In this document: positions 23,302-31,213 of the stretch, piece after piece
How positions within the stretch are numbered: position 1 is the first letter of the stretch
Layout of the letters: every line of letters starts with the position of its first letter
Assembly (NCBI RefSeq): GCF_014764385.1
Contig: NZ_CP061714.1
Coordinates: 2,790,001-2,854,000, forward strand
Reading direction: 5' to 3'
DNA length: 64,000 nt
Origin: Luteimonas sp. MC1825
Lineage (GTDB): Bacteria; Pseudomonadota; Gammaproteobacteria; Xanthomonadales; Xanthomonadaceae
Notes under the pieces: model-generated
What the model was told of the DNA's origin: nothing
Databases searched by the model: none
The model's input: only the letters and a program-made list of their open reading frames with translations
Program-made: the position numbers and the translations under genes

Positions 23302-24648
23302 ATGTCCCTCATCGACAATGTGCACGCGAACGCGCAGGCGCTCCTCAACCGCGGCCCGATGGCGGGGCGCGGGCCGCACAACGCGGGCGGCCCCCTCCAC
23401 CATCACGGCGGCCCGCATCCGGGGGCGGGCGACCGCGGCTTTGGCCCACCCAAGGGCGGCGACATGCCCGGCGGTGTTCCGCGCGCCATTCCGGGTATCC
23501 CGGACCTGCCGGCCGGGCCGCGCGGTGTCGAACGCGCGCTGCCGGGCCACATTCCGCCGGGCCTGGACCGGCCCAACCCTGGCAACGGACCATCGGCTCC
23601 ACCGGGCCAGGTGATCCAGGGCAGCCTGGACGTCGCCCAGGGACTCGCCAATGCGCTGCCGCCGCGCGGGTCGCCTCCGGGGCCACCCGCGCACGCGGCG
23701 CAGGGCCATGGGCACGCCCACGGACACGGACCCCACGGCGCGCAAGCCGCGGCACCCATGGCCATGGGTGCGCAGCCCGCGATGGCGGGCCTGCCGGGCA
23801 GCGGTACGGGGCTGGCCGCACAACTCCCCGGCGTGGCGACGACCGGCGTGGCAGTCGCCCAGGCCGCCGGCGCCATGCCGGCGGCGCAGGCGCGCGGCGA
23901 TCTCGCACAGCAGGCAGCGCTGCCGCTGCGCGCGGATGCTGGCCAGTTGCATGCCGCCACGCCACCACGCGGCGAGGGCCTCCCCGTCCAGCCGCTTGCC
24001 CGCGGCGACGCACTGCCCGCGGGGCTGGCGCGTGCCGACGCGGCGGGTCCCCTGCAGGCCACGCTGCCGGGCAATGCGTCGGCGTCGACGCTTGCGGCCG
24101 CGGCAGCGGCCACCGCCGCGGTCGGGGCCACCTTGGCCACCGCGGCCACGGCACCGGCGCTGCCGGCAGCCCAGGGCGCGGACGCACGCAACGTGGCCGG
24201 CCTCGCCATCGCCGACCGCGGCCAGGCGGTGCGCGCGGAATCGATGAGCGGCACCTACACCGGCGAAGGCCCGCAGCGCCGCAGGCTGCGGCGCGGTGGG
24301 CGCGCGCTGCCCGGGAGCCTGTCGGCATTGCTGGTGGCGATGGGCGCGCAGGGCCGCACGTCGGGGGCGGGTCGCGATGCGCGGGAGGTCGAACGCGAAC
24401 TCCAGGCGGCCGCCATGCAGTGGCTGTTCTGGTTGCTGGCGATCATCGCCTACGGCTGCGTGGCCTTCGCCATCGTGGGCTTGCTGCCGTCGGGCAGCGG
24501 CAGCGCCGCCAGTGCCGTGTCGGGTCGAGGCTGGAGCGGCGGGTTCGCGATCGCAGGCCTGGTGGCCGCGGGCGGCGCGTGGTGGTTCGCGCGCCACCTG
24601 GCGCGTGGCGGCCGCGCGCGCGCGTCGCGGGTGGACAGCGTCGACTGA
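23302..24648 (+). CDS. Gly/Pro/Ala-rich protein with two C-terminal membrane helices; candidate T3SS accessory or substrate
   Basis: This 448-residue protein is of unrecognised family. The first 60 residues are rich in Gly, Pro and His, then a long Ala/Gly/Pro low-complexity region runs to about 330, then an Arg-rich stretch (RRRLRRGGR). Two predicted helices close the protein (about 374-395 and 414-430). There is no signal peptide. A GGAGG site precedes ATG 23302. The shared promoter motif with other genes flanking the T3SS is the main clue. It could be a membrane-inserting translocator-like substrate, or an inner-membrane protein with a disordered cytoplasmic part. Confidence 0.65.
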   Translation: MSLIDNVHANAQALLNRGPMAGRGPHNAGGPLHHHGGPHPGAGDRGFGPPKGGDMPGGVPRAIPGIPDLPAGPRGVERALPGHIPPGLDRPNPGNGPSAPPGQVIQGSLDVAQGLANALPPRGSPPGPPAHAAQGHGHAHGHGPHGAQAAAPMAMGAQPAMAGLPGSGTGLAAQLPGVATTGVAVAQAAGAMPAAQARGDLAQQAALPLRADAGQLHAATPPRGEGLPVQPLARGDALPAGLARADAAGPLQATLPGNASASTLAAAAAATAAVGATLATAATAPALPAAQGADARNVAGLAIADRGQAVRAESMSGTYTGEGPQRRRLRRGGRALPGSLSALLVAMGAQGRTSGAGRDAREVERELQAAAMQWLFWLLAIIAYGCVAFAIVGLLPSGSGSAASAVSGRGWSGGFAIAGLVAAGGAWWFARHLARGGRARASRVDSVD

Positions 24649-24667
24649 AGCCCGCACGCCGCGCCGC

Positions 24668-25279
24668 TCAATCGAGGCAGTGGGGAACCTGGGTCATCAC
24701 CATGCCGCCGCCGGGAGCAGCGACGTTGCGCGTCCTCCACACCCGCCGCCTGCAGGCACCGGCCGCCTGGGCGCGCCCGGCCGCCGTCGCGCCGACCTGC
24801 CCGGCCGGCGCAGGACGCGTCAGCCGGTACTCGAACACGATCCGCTCGCCGGGCGGCGCCAGCTGGACGGTCTCGACGGTCAGGGTCATGCGCGCCGCGT
24901 CAAGTTGCCCGGAAAACCCGATCCGGTGGCCCTTCTCGATGCCACCACCGGTGATGCGGCCAGCGCGATCGACGACCAGGCTGAGCGGACCGCCGCGGCC
25001 CTGCCATCCACCGTGCACCGGGCGGCCGTGCACGACGAAGCCGGAATCATTGGCGCGCCGGATACTTGCTTTCACCTCCAGGCGGTCGCGCCCTCCGGAC
25101 GGCGCGAACGTGGCGCTGGCAGTGCCGGATTGCGCCTTGCCATGGCCCTGCGCGACACGGGCGCTCACGGTACCGGCATAGGAGCCCGTGAATGGCGTGG
25201 CCGCGCGCTCCGCGGCGTTGCCGCAGCCGGCGGCGCAGGTGATGGCGATGGCGACCGCACTGCGCGTGAACAGGTTCAT
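24668..25279 (-). CDS. Hypothetical lipoprotein
   Basis: This 203-residue protein of unknown family has a signal peptide with a lipobox-like end (MNLFTRSAVAIAITCAAGC), so probably a lipid-anchored envelope protein. A GGAGG site supports ATG 25279. The body is mostly beta-type (FTGSYAGTVSARV, then FVVHGRPVHGGW), and the tail is Arg/Ala/Gly-rich. It is convergent with the 448-residue protein gene and lies downstream of the small T3SS-flanking genes. No function can be assigned. Confidence 0.7.
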   Translation of the reverse strand: MNLFTRSAVAIAITCAAGCGNAAERAATPFTGSYAGTVSARVAQGHGKAQSGTASATFAPSGGRDRLEVKASIRRANDSGFVVHGRPVHGGWQGRGGPLSLVVDRAGRITGGGIEKGHRIGFSGQLDAARMTLTVETVQLAPPGERIVFEYRLTRPAPAGQVGATAAGRAQAAGACRRRVWRTRNVAAPGGGMVMTQVPHCLD

Positions 25280-25349
25280 GAGTTGCCTCCGCAAAATGCC
25301 GAACGCCCCCGGGCAAAGCCGGAGGCGTCGGGGACCAGCCTGCGAACCC

Positions 25350-25721
25350 TTACTGCTTGCGGGCGAGATCCTTGTTGCCTTCACCGATGGTCTTCACGAT
25401 GGTGGAGAGCATCTGCAGCATCTGGCCGAGCTGCTGGCCGAGGACCTGCAGCTGGGCGTTCAGCTCGGTCAGGCCGTCGCCCGTCTCGGCGTCGACCGCC
25501 TTCGGGTCGTCGGCCTGCTTGGCCTGCAGGGTATCGATCTTCTCCGCCAGCTTGAGCATGCGCTCGCCCATCGCGTCCGCGATCTTGCCGATGGTCAGTG
25601 CAATCGCGAGCAGCCAGCCGCCGCCGTTGCTGCCGCCGGCGCGCGCATTCTGCGCCTCGGACGCGCGATCGTTCTGCGCGGTGGCGTTGAAAGAAAAGTT
25701 GAAGTTGCCTTCGATGCTCAT
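25350..25721 (-). CDS. Small helical protein; candidate EspA/SseB-like T3SS filament or translocator
   Basis: This 123-residue protein begins MSIEGNFNFSFNATAQ and has no signal peptide. A hydrophobic/amphipathic helix (WLLAIALTIGKIADAM) is followed by a helix, an acidic break and a long C-terminal amphipathic helix (LTELNAQLQVLGQQLGQ). This order resembles a shortened SseB/EspA filament protein, where a hydrophobic segment precedes a coiled coil. The likeness is by pattern only. It sits among unassigned small genes beside the secretion locus. Confidence 0.6.
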   Translation of the reverse strand: MSIEGNFNFSFNATAQNDRASEAQNARAGGSNGGGWLLAIALTIGKIADAMGERMLKLAEKIDTLQAKQADDPKAVDAETGDGLTELNAQLQVLGQQLGQMLQMLSTIVKTIGEGNKDLARKQ

Positions 25722-25793
25722 GGTGATCTCCGTGGATGTTCTTTGACGCGAGTTGAAGGGTCCAGCCGGCCCGCAGGCCGTGAAACCTTCTTC

Positions 25794-26384
25794 TCACGGA
25801 GGTCCGCGAAGCCGCCGCGAGCGCGAGTTCACCACGTCACCGCGCAATATCGGCGACACCGTCGCGACGGGAGGAACAACGGCCGGGACGGACTCACCCT
25901 CTTCGGCCCTGTTCTTCGCGGTCTCGGTGCGAAACCAGGCCAGGGCCTTTTCCTCGCCCTCGCTGCGCAGACGGCGGCTGAACTCGAGCGCGATGCGCGT
26001 GTCACGACGCTGCAGCGGCTGCAACGCCTGGTTGACCTGGCGGATGAGCTCGTCGACCTGGTCGGTTGCAACCGCGCCGCTGGCCTGGAGCGCCTGGAGC
26101 GCATCCATCCACATGGCCCGGTCGGGGATCTCCAGCGCCGTGTCGCTGCCGTGCCGCATGTCGCGCATGGCCTGCGTGAACTGGTCGCGCAGCAGGCCGC
26201 GGGTGGCGAGATCCATCGACGGGTCGTTCTCCAGCTCGTGCAGCGCCTCTTCGAACTGGCGCAGCAGCTCCTCCATGCCGGAGTCGAGCGCGGCCACCGG
26301 TGCGGGCGACGTTTCCAGCGCGGCACCGGCGACAAATGCCGCGGGCTGCTGGAAGGTCGGACGCTGGGGCGGACGCTGGGCCAT
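25794..26384 (-). CDS. Unknown helical protein under the two-block promoter
   Basis: This 196-residue protein has an N-terminal Pro/Gln-rich stretch (MAQRPPQRPTFQQP) and then a charged helical region rich in Glu, Gln and Arg (LLRQFEEALHELENDP, DELIRQVNQALQPLQ). There is no signal peptide or membrane helix. ATG 26384 is chosen over an upstream in-frame ATG at 26504 because the promoter motif at 26436-26480 lies between them. It is probably a cytosolic accessory, chaperone-like or secreted T3SS protein; no family is recognised. Confidence 0.65.
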   Translation of the reverse strand: MAQRPPQRPTFQQPAAFVAGAALETSPAPVAALDSGMEELLRQFEEALHELENDPSMDLATRGLLRDQFTQAMRDMRHGSDTALEIPDRAMWMDALQALQASGAVATDQVDELIRQVNQALQPLQRRDTRIALEFSRRLRSEGEEKALAWFRTETAKNRAEEGESVPAVVPPVATVSPILRGDVVNSRSRRLRGPP

Positions 26385-26435
26385 CGGATCGTCTCGAAGT
26401 GGGCGGGGCACGGAGCTGCTTGGCTGTCTGGATCG

Positions 26436-26480
26436 AGTGTAGGGAGTTCGCATTGCGCAACAATCTGGGGCCAACCCTAA
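26436..26480 (-). promoter_or_regulatory. Two-block promoter motif, copy C (196-residue protein)
   Basis: On the minus strand, block 1 TTAGGGTTGGCCCC (26480-26467) is followed after 25 bases by TACACT (26441-26436). The downstream ATG at 26384 is 51 bases away. Confidence 0.6.
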
Positions 26481-26525
26481 GGGGTCGCGAGCGTCCACCG
26501 GCACCTCCGGGCCGCCGGCTGCCGA

Positions 26526-26825
26526 TCAGCCGGTGACCACGCGCAACTGGTCGGTGATCACGCGCGTGGCTTCACCATGCCGGCGCCCCAGGTCCTGTGC
26601 GGCGTCGCGCAGCCAGGCATTGGCAGGCTCCAGCCCCTGTTCGCGGACGCGCCGGTTGTACTCCGGCTCGAGCCGCGCCTTTTCGTCGTGCACGTCGCGC
26701 AGCAACTCGTCGTAATGGCGGAGGAGGCGATCTTCTTCCGCGGTGTCGAGGATGCCCTGCCGGCGAAGGTCGCCGAGACGTTCGACGAGTTCCTCGCGGG
26801 TGCGCGGTGCGCCATCGGCCTGCAT
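26526..26825 (-). CDS. Unknown small charged helical protein
   Basis: This 99-residue protein consists almost entirely of charged amphipathic helix (RTREELVERLGDLRRQG, then RDVHDEKARLEPEYNRRVRE). There is no signal peptide or membrane segment. It starts 3 bases after the 72-residue Gly-rich gene, so the two are co-transcribed. Size and composition resemble T3SS chaperones or co-chaperones only loosely; no family is recognised. Confidence 0.6.
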   Translation of the reverse strand: MQADGAPRTREELVERLGDLRRQGILDTAEEDRLLRHYDELLRDVHDEKARLEPEYNRRVREQGLEPANAWLRDAAQDLGRRHGEATRVITDQLRVVTG

Positions 26826-26828
26826 CGC

Positions 26829-27047
26829 TCAGCCGCCCCCCGCGCCGAAGCCGAAGTCGAATCCGCCCGAATAGGCGTTGCCGAACATCGAGCCGAAGTC
26901 GAATCCGCCGCTTTCGGCGCCGCCGCTTTCGCCACCGATCATGCCGCCGAGCCAGGAGCCGAGCTGCTGGCCGATGGCCGCACCGGCGGGGCCACCAAAG
27001 AAGGTGCCGACGAGACCGCCGACGATTGAACCGATTTGACTGCCCAT
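26829..27047 (-). CDS. Small glycine-zipper protein
   Basis: This 72-residue protein has a repeated glycine-zipper pattern (GSIVGGLVGTFFGGPAGAA, then GSWLGGMIGG) followed by a Gly/Ser/Phe tail (FGSMFG, FDFGFGAGGG). Such segments insert into or oligomerise in membranes. It is first in a two-gene unit with the 99-residue gene and is divergent from the GNAT gene. A lone GGGTNNGCCC block (27149-27162) lies upstream without a properly spaced -10. Confidence 0.6.
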   Translation of the reverse strand: MGSQIGSIVGGLVGTFFGGPAGAAIGQQLGSWLGGMIGGESGGAESGGFDFGSMFGNAYSGGFDFGFGAGGG

Positions 27048-27192
27048 GTCATGTCCTCACCTGGTTGGGATATGCCCGGGGGATCTCGCCGGACAGGTGG
27101 CAGTTTCCGCATCGCCGGCCACGCGCCAAGCTGGTGCGCGCCCCACCTAGGGCGCACCCTTGAGCGCCTCCGCGGGCGCGGGGAGGGCGCGG

Positions 27193-27198
27193 CATACT
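27193..27198 (+). promoter_or_regulatory. -10 element of the GNAT gene (leaderless)
   Basis: CATACT ends 6 bases before ATG 27205, so the transcript probably begins at the start codon. Confidence 0.5.
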
Positions 27199-27204
27199 CG
27201 GCGC

Positions 27205-27765
27205 ATGTCGACACGCGACCATCCGGGCGATCCGTTCCTGCACACGCGGCGGATGACCCTGCGCGGGCTGCGCCACGCCGACGTGTTCGACCTGCAGCGC
27301 CTTGGCCGCGACGCGCGGGTGACGCAGGCGCTGCTGGACGCGCCGGTCGACGACATCGCCAGCGCGTGCGCGCTGGTCGACCTCGCCAACCGCATCTATC
27401 GCGAGCGGCCCGGCCTGGGGGTCTGGCGCGCCGACGACGCGCACGGATTCCTCGGTTTCTTCTCGCTGATGGCGGAGCTCGCACCTGGCGAGGTGGAAAT
27501 CGGAACCCGTTTGTTGCCGCGCGCCTGGGGTCGCGGCTATGCGCTGGAAGGCGGCGCCGCGCTGTGCGCGCACGCGTTTGAAACCCTGCGGCTGCCGACG
27601 CTGGTCGGGCGGTGCGATCCCGCCAACCGTTCGGTGCCGCCGCTGCTCATGCGCCTGGGCTTCGTCCCGGCCGGCGAGGTGATGCAGCGCGGGCGACCGG
27701 CACTGGAGTTGCGCCTGGCGCGCGGTGATTGGCGCGGCGTGCGCCGGCGCGCGGCGCACGCCTGA
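27205..27765 (+). CDS. GNAT-family N-acetyltransferase
   Basis: This 186-residue protein is of the RimJ/RimL-like type (LHTRRMTLRGLRHADV at the start, GTRLLPRAWGRGYALEGGAAL as the acetyl-CoA-binding region, then MRLGFVPAGEV). It probably acetylates a small molecule or protein N-terminus using acetyl-CoA; the substrate is unknown. Its position inside the T3SS neighbourhood looks incidental. A -10 hexamer at 27193-27198 supports ATG 27205. Confidence 0.85.
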   Translation: MSTRDHPGDPFLHTRRMTLRGLRHADVFDLQRLGRDARVTQALLDAPVDDIASACALVDLANRIYRERPGLGVWRADDAHGFLGFFSLMAELAPGEVEIGTRLLPRAWGRGYALEGGAALCAHAFETLRLPTLVGRCDPANRSVPPLLMRLGFVPAGEVMQRGRPALELRLARGDWRGVRRRAAHA

Positions 27766-27807
27766 TTCCAGGCGAGCGCATGTGCGGCGTGCCCCCGCAC
27801 GCCGGGA

Positions 27808-28917
27808 TCAGGGCGTATCGAGCCGGCGCAATTCGCCGGCGCGGAACTCCCAGCGCTGCGGCGCCTGGCCCGCATGCACGCCGCTGGCGGGCGCGCCGGG
27901 CAGGGTGACCCGCAGCGCCGCGCCGTCGGCCTGGAGCACCGGGTCGCCTCCGCCGCAGTAGTCGATGGGCGCGGAACGCACCGCCGCCCCGCCGCGCCGC
28001 AATCCCAGCATCCACAGCGGACCGCCGCTGCAGGCGTTGCCGTACATGTGCTGCTGGAACACCAGCACTTCATCGAACGGCGCGAGGGCGCGATAGCGCG
28101 CGACCAGGCGCGGCAGCGGGAAATCGGCGAATGCGCCATCGGCACCGGTGCGCAGCAGTTCCCGCCCATCGAGCCGCACCACGTGGGCGTCTCCGTGCGT
28201 GCCGGTGCCGGCGGGTGATATCTCGAGCCGCCCGGCCACGGTCTGCATGACCTGCGCGCCGTTGGCAGGCGACGCGGTGGCCCGCCCGGCGTCGAGCGTC
28301 GTGCCCGTGCCCGGGGTGGCCCCGGTGCGCTGCAGCGCGGGGAACACGTACGCCGTACCCCGGTAGCTGGCGCGCACGGCGCCGCCGTCACGCTGGAACA
28401 CCACGTCGCGGAACCCGCCGTTGCGCGGCGCCTGCAGTTCCATCGCACGCGCCCGGCCGGCCGCCAGCAGCAGCCGGCGCCGTGTCCCGTCGTCGGCGTA
28501 GAGCCACCAGTCGGCTGCATCGCCAGCAGCCAGGCAGCGATGGCGTCCGTGCACGACCCAGTCGTCGCGGCCGTCATCGTCGAGGTCGACGCGCCGCGCG
28601 ACGACCCAGTCGGGCGCGAACGCGGACCCGCCCGCATGCATGCCCTCCGCGCAATCGAGTACGCGCGCGTCGCTGGACAGGGCCCGGGCGATGTCCGCAG
28701 GCAGCTGGGTGCCGGGGCGCGGATCAAGGGCCTCGATGCGCACTGGCCCGTCCAGCCCGACGGAATCCGACGGAGCGATGCGGGCTGCGGCAGGCTGCGG
28801 ATCCGCGGCGGCGGGACGCTCGCAGCCCGCGGCGAACCCAAGCGCGAGCACGCAGGCCATCACCGGCGCCGCGCGCCACGGATGCAGCCGCAGTGGCCAT
28901 GTACGTGATGCGGTCAT
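27808..28917 (-). CDS. Hypothetical lipoprotein with an Asp-rich calcium-type motif
   Basis: This 369-residue protein is of unknown function. The N-terminus has a basic region and a hydrophobic stretch ending in a lipobox (LGFAAGC). ATG 28860, which begins MACVLALGF, is an alternative start that gives a more compact signal. A DLDDDGRDDWVV segment resembles FG-GAP/EF-type calcium-binding loops of beta-propeller proteins. The rest is beta-rich with several Cys (YGNACSGGP, DYCGGGDP) that may form disulfides. No enzymatic motif is seen. Confidence 0.75.
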   Translation of the reverse strand: MTASRTWPLRLHPWRAAPVMACVLALGFAAGCERPAAADPQPAAARIAPSDSVGLDGPVRIEALDPRPGTQLPADIARALSSDARVLDCAEGMHAGGSAFAPDWVVARRVDLDDDGRDDWVVHGRHRCLAAGDAADWWLYADDGTRRRLLLAAGRARAMELQAPRNGGFRDVVFQRDGGAVRASYRGTAYVFPALQRTGATPGTGTTLDAGRATASPANGAQVMQTVAGRLEISPAGTGTHGDAHVVRLDGRELLRTGADGAFADFPLPRLVARYRALAPFDEVLVFQQHMYGNACSGGPLWMLGLRRGGAAVRSAPIDYCGGGDPVLQADGAALRVTLPGAPASGVHAGQAPQRWEFRAGELRRLDTP

Positions 28918-28967
28918 GCCGGCAGCATGGCACGCGCCCTGATGCGCCAGACCACGGCGGGTGCCGG

Positions 28968-30443
28968 CTACTGCCTGCGCCCGTCGAAGCGTCCGTCGAG
29001 GAGGTCGTTGACCCAGCGGTCTATGGTCGCGCTCGAGGCTTCGATGTGCACGTGCGGACCGGTCGAGTTGCCGGTCGAGCCCTGGTTGCCCAGGTCCTGC
29101 CCGTAGTCGACGCGCTGCCCTGCACGCACGTCGATGCTCGACATGTGGAAGATGTAGACCAGCTGGCCCTGGTCGCCCCGCACCACCACCGCATTGCCGG
29201 CATTGCCCATGGGGCCTGCCGACACCACGGTGCCGGCAATCGGCGAGGGAATGGCCTGTTGCGACTGCGACTGGCCGTTGCGGTGCAGGACCACGTCGCG
29301 CACTTCCAGCGTCTGGCCACCGCGCTGCGCGGTCTGGTAGTCGTGGTGGGGCTGCATCTGGTCCGGGCCCTGCACCGCGATGGCAGGTGCGTTCCCGGTG
29401 CTGTACACGGTGTAGGGCGCGTACGTCGGGACATCGCCCGAGGGCGGTTGCCCTGGCGCCGGGGCGGGCGCGTTGCCGCCGCCGGGTGCCGGGGTTCCGC
29501 CACCTGGGATACGCACCAGCTGACCGGGATGGATCAAGTCCGGGTTGCGGATCTGCGGGTTCGCGGCGAGCACCGCGTCCAGCGACACGCCGTTGCGTGC
29601 AGCGATGCCCGTCAGCGTGTCGCCGCCGCGCACCGTGACGTCCCGGCCACCGCCGCCTGGCAGGTGCACGGTCTGGCCGGGATAGATCAGGTCCGGGTTG
29701 CGGATCTGCGGATTGGCCGCGAGCACGGCATCGAGCGACACGTCGTTGCGCGCCGCGATGCCCGACAGCGTGTCGCCGCTGCGCACCGTGACGCTGCCGC
29801 CCGGCGCGGATGGCGAAGGCGCGGGCGCCTCGCCGCCCGGCGCAGGGGCAGGCCCGGTGTCGCGCGGCGGCGGCGCTTCGCCGTCGATCCGCGCGCGCAC
29901 GAACGAGGTGGCCTCACCTGCGGTGATGCGGCCGTCGCGGTTGGTGTCCAGCGGCGAGTTCATGCGGTAGGCCGCCCCACCCTCGCTGAACAGCGTGGCG
30001 TTCGGGTCCGGTCGCGGGCTTCCGTACAGTACCGTGGTGTAGACACCCTCGAGGGTGTCGAGCTCGCCGGGGTCGGAACGGTTGTTGAAGTAGCGCTCCA
30101 CGTACTGCAGCTGGTCGGTGGCGCTCATCCGCGCCAGCGCGTCGGTGGACGTGCCCAGCTCGCGCGCGGTGTTGGGCATGAACTGGATCAGGCCGGTGGC
30201 ACCGCTGCCGGCGCCGTTGCGCACGCCAGGGCTGAAGCTGCCGCCGGTTTCGAAGCTCATCACCGCCAGCAGGTATTCCGGCTGCGTGCCGAGGCGCTGC
30301 GCCATGGCCTCGACCTGGGCGATGAACTCCGGCGTGACGTTGCGGTTGCCTTCGACGCCGCTGATGCGGTTGTAGTCGAAGCCACCGGGGCTGGTGCGAT
30401 CGCCGACGACGTTCTGGGTGTTCGCGGATACCGGGCCGACCAT
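28968..30443 (-). CDS. SLT / EF-hand / LysM-LysM / M23-like wall-remodelling protein of the T3SS locus
   Basis: This 491-residue multidomain protein has a lytic-transglycosylase (SLT) domain at about 35-165 with catalytic-type Glu65 in SFETGG and GLIQFMPNTA, an EF-hand (DTNRDGRITAGE, about 167-178) as in related peptidoglycan hydrolases, and two nearly identical LysM repeats (about 217-261 and 268-312). After a Pro/Gly linker comes an M23/LytM-like domain (GPHVHIE near the end). The first M23 metal ligands (HxxxD) are not evident, so that domain may only bind. No signal peptide is present, which suggests export by the T3SS. It lies 98 bases after sctP and has its own two-block promoter. Confidence 0.85.
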   Translation of the reverse strand: MVGPVSANTQNVVGDRTSPGGFDYNRISGVEGNRNVTPEFIAQVEAMAQRLGTQPEYLLAVMSFETGGSFSPGVRNGAGSGATGLIQFMPNTARELGTSTDALARMSATDQLQYVERYFNNRSDPGELDTLEGVYTTVLYGSPRPDPNATLFSEGGAAYRMNSPLDTNRDGRITAGEATSFVRARIDGEAPPPRDTGPAPAPGGEAPAPSPSAPGGSVTVRSGDTLSGIAARNDVSLDAVLAANPQIRNPDLIYPGQTVHLPGGGGRDVTVRGGDTLTGIAARNGVSLDAVLAANPQIRNPDLIHPGQLVRIPGGGTPAPGGGNAPAPAPGQPPSGDVPTYAPYTVYSTGNAPAIAVQGPDQMQPHHDYQTAQRGGQTLEVRDVVLHRNGQSQSQQAIPSPIAGTVVSAGPMGNAGNAVVVRGDQGQLVYIFHMSSIDVRAGQRVDYGQDLGNQGSTGNSTGPHVHIEASSATIDRWVNDLLDGRFDGRRQ

Positions 30444-30487
30444 GCGGATGCTCCTGTGTTCCGGGGCGCGTTGCCGCGCATGCGGTG

Positions 30488-30533
30488 ATTACAGGCGTGG
30501 GCGGGCGTGCACGCCAGCTAGGTCGGACCCTAT
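30488..30533 (-). promoter_or_regulatory. Two-block promoter motif, copy D (SLT/LysM/M23 gene)
   Basis: On the minus strand, block 1 ATAGGGTCCGACCT (30533-30520) is followed after 26 bases by TGTAAT (30493-30488). The ATG at 30443 is 44 bases further on and is preceded by an AGGAG site. Confidence 0.55.
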
Positions 30534-30541
30534 GGCGGGCT

Positions 30542-31213
30542 TCAGCCGGTGTAGTGCGACTCCACGCGCAGCGTGCCGAGGTTGCGCTCGGCGAAGCGCC
30601 GCGCAAGTTCCGGGCCGGCCTCGCGGATCGCGTCATGGCTGGCGCGCGAGCGCACGTCGGCGCGCAGCACCCAGCCGTCATTGACGCGCGTGAGCAGCAG
30701 GTCGGTGCCGGGCAGCGTGGCGTCGGACATGCGCAGCAGCACCTGGCCATCGCCGGCGGCGTCGCGCGTGCCGTCGCCGATCGCGAGCTGGCGCACGTGG
30801 CGCTCGATCATGTCCATCACCGCGTTGCTGGCACCCACCGGCGCCGGCATCGCCTGCGGCGCCTCGCCGCGCAGCGCGTTCTGCGCCTGCCACAGCAGGG
30901 CCGGATCGAGGAGGGTGGTTTCGGCCTGGTCGCCGTGGCCGCTGTCCTGGCGCTGCTCGTGGCCGTGGCCCTCGCGACCGCCGATGCGCAGGCCTTCGTC
31001 GACGCGCGCGCCCTCCTCGCCAGGCTCCGCCGCGCTGGCGGTGGCATCGGACTGGCCGCCCTTGCCGTTGTCGCGCACCTGGTCCAGCGCATGGCGGAAG
31101 CGCTCGATGTGCTCCGGCTGCGCCGGCGGGCGCACGTCGCGGGTCGTCTCGCCGCCTTCGCGGCTGCGCGCGGCATCCGACGCCGAAGTCGAGCTGCTGC
31201 GTTCAATCGTCAT
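30542..31213 (-). CDS. sctP: T3SS needle-length / substrate-switch protein, SctP-like
   Basis: This 223-residue protein has a polar, disordered N-terminal half (MTIERSSSTSASDAARS; many Glu, Gly and His) and a compact C-terminal domain with alternating strands (VLLRMSDATLPGTDLLLTRV, then WVLRADVRS). That is the layout of YscP/HrpP/FliK proteins, which act as ruler and trigger the switch from early to late substrates by binding SctU. It follows sctO with a 4-base overlap. The family call rests on position and architecture rather than strong sequence signatures, and it is short for a ruler. Confidence 0.7.
   Translation of the reverse strand: MTIERSSSTSASDAARSREGGETTRDVRPPAQPEHIERFRHALDQVRDNGKGGQSDATASAAEPGEEGARVDEGLRIGGREGHGHEQRQDSGHGDQAETTLLDPALLWQAQNALRGEAPQAMPAPVGASNAVMDMIERHVRQLAIGDGTRDAAGDGQVLLRMSDATLPGTDLLLTRVNDGWVLRADVRSRASHDAIREAGPELARRFAERNLGTLRVESHYTG

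Noticed and set aside
27149..27162. A fifth copy of the two-block promoter in front of the glycine-zipper gene
   Set aside because: Block 1 (AAGGGTGCGCCC) is present on the minus strand, but the base positions 25-26 bases further on read GTGGCC rather than TANNNT; on the plus strand the nearest -10 is 34 bases away.
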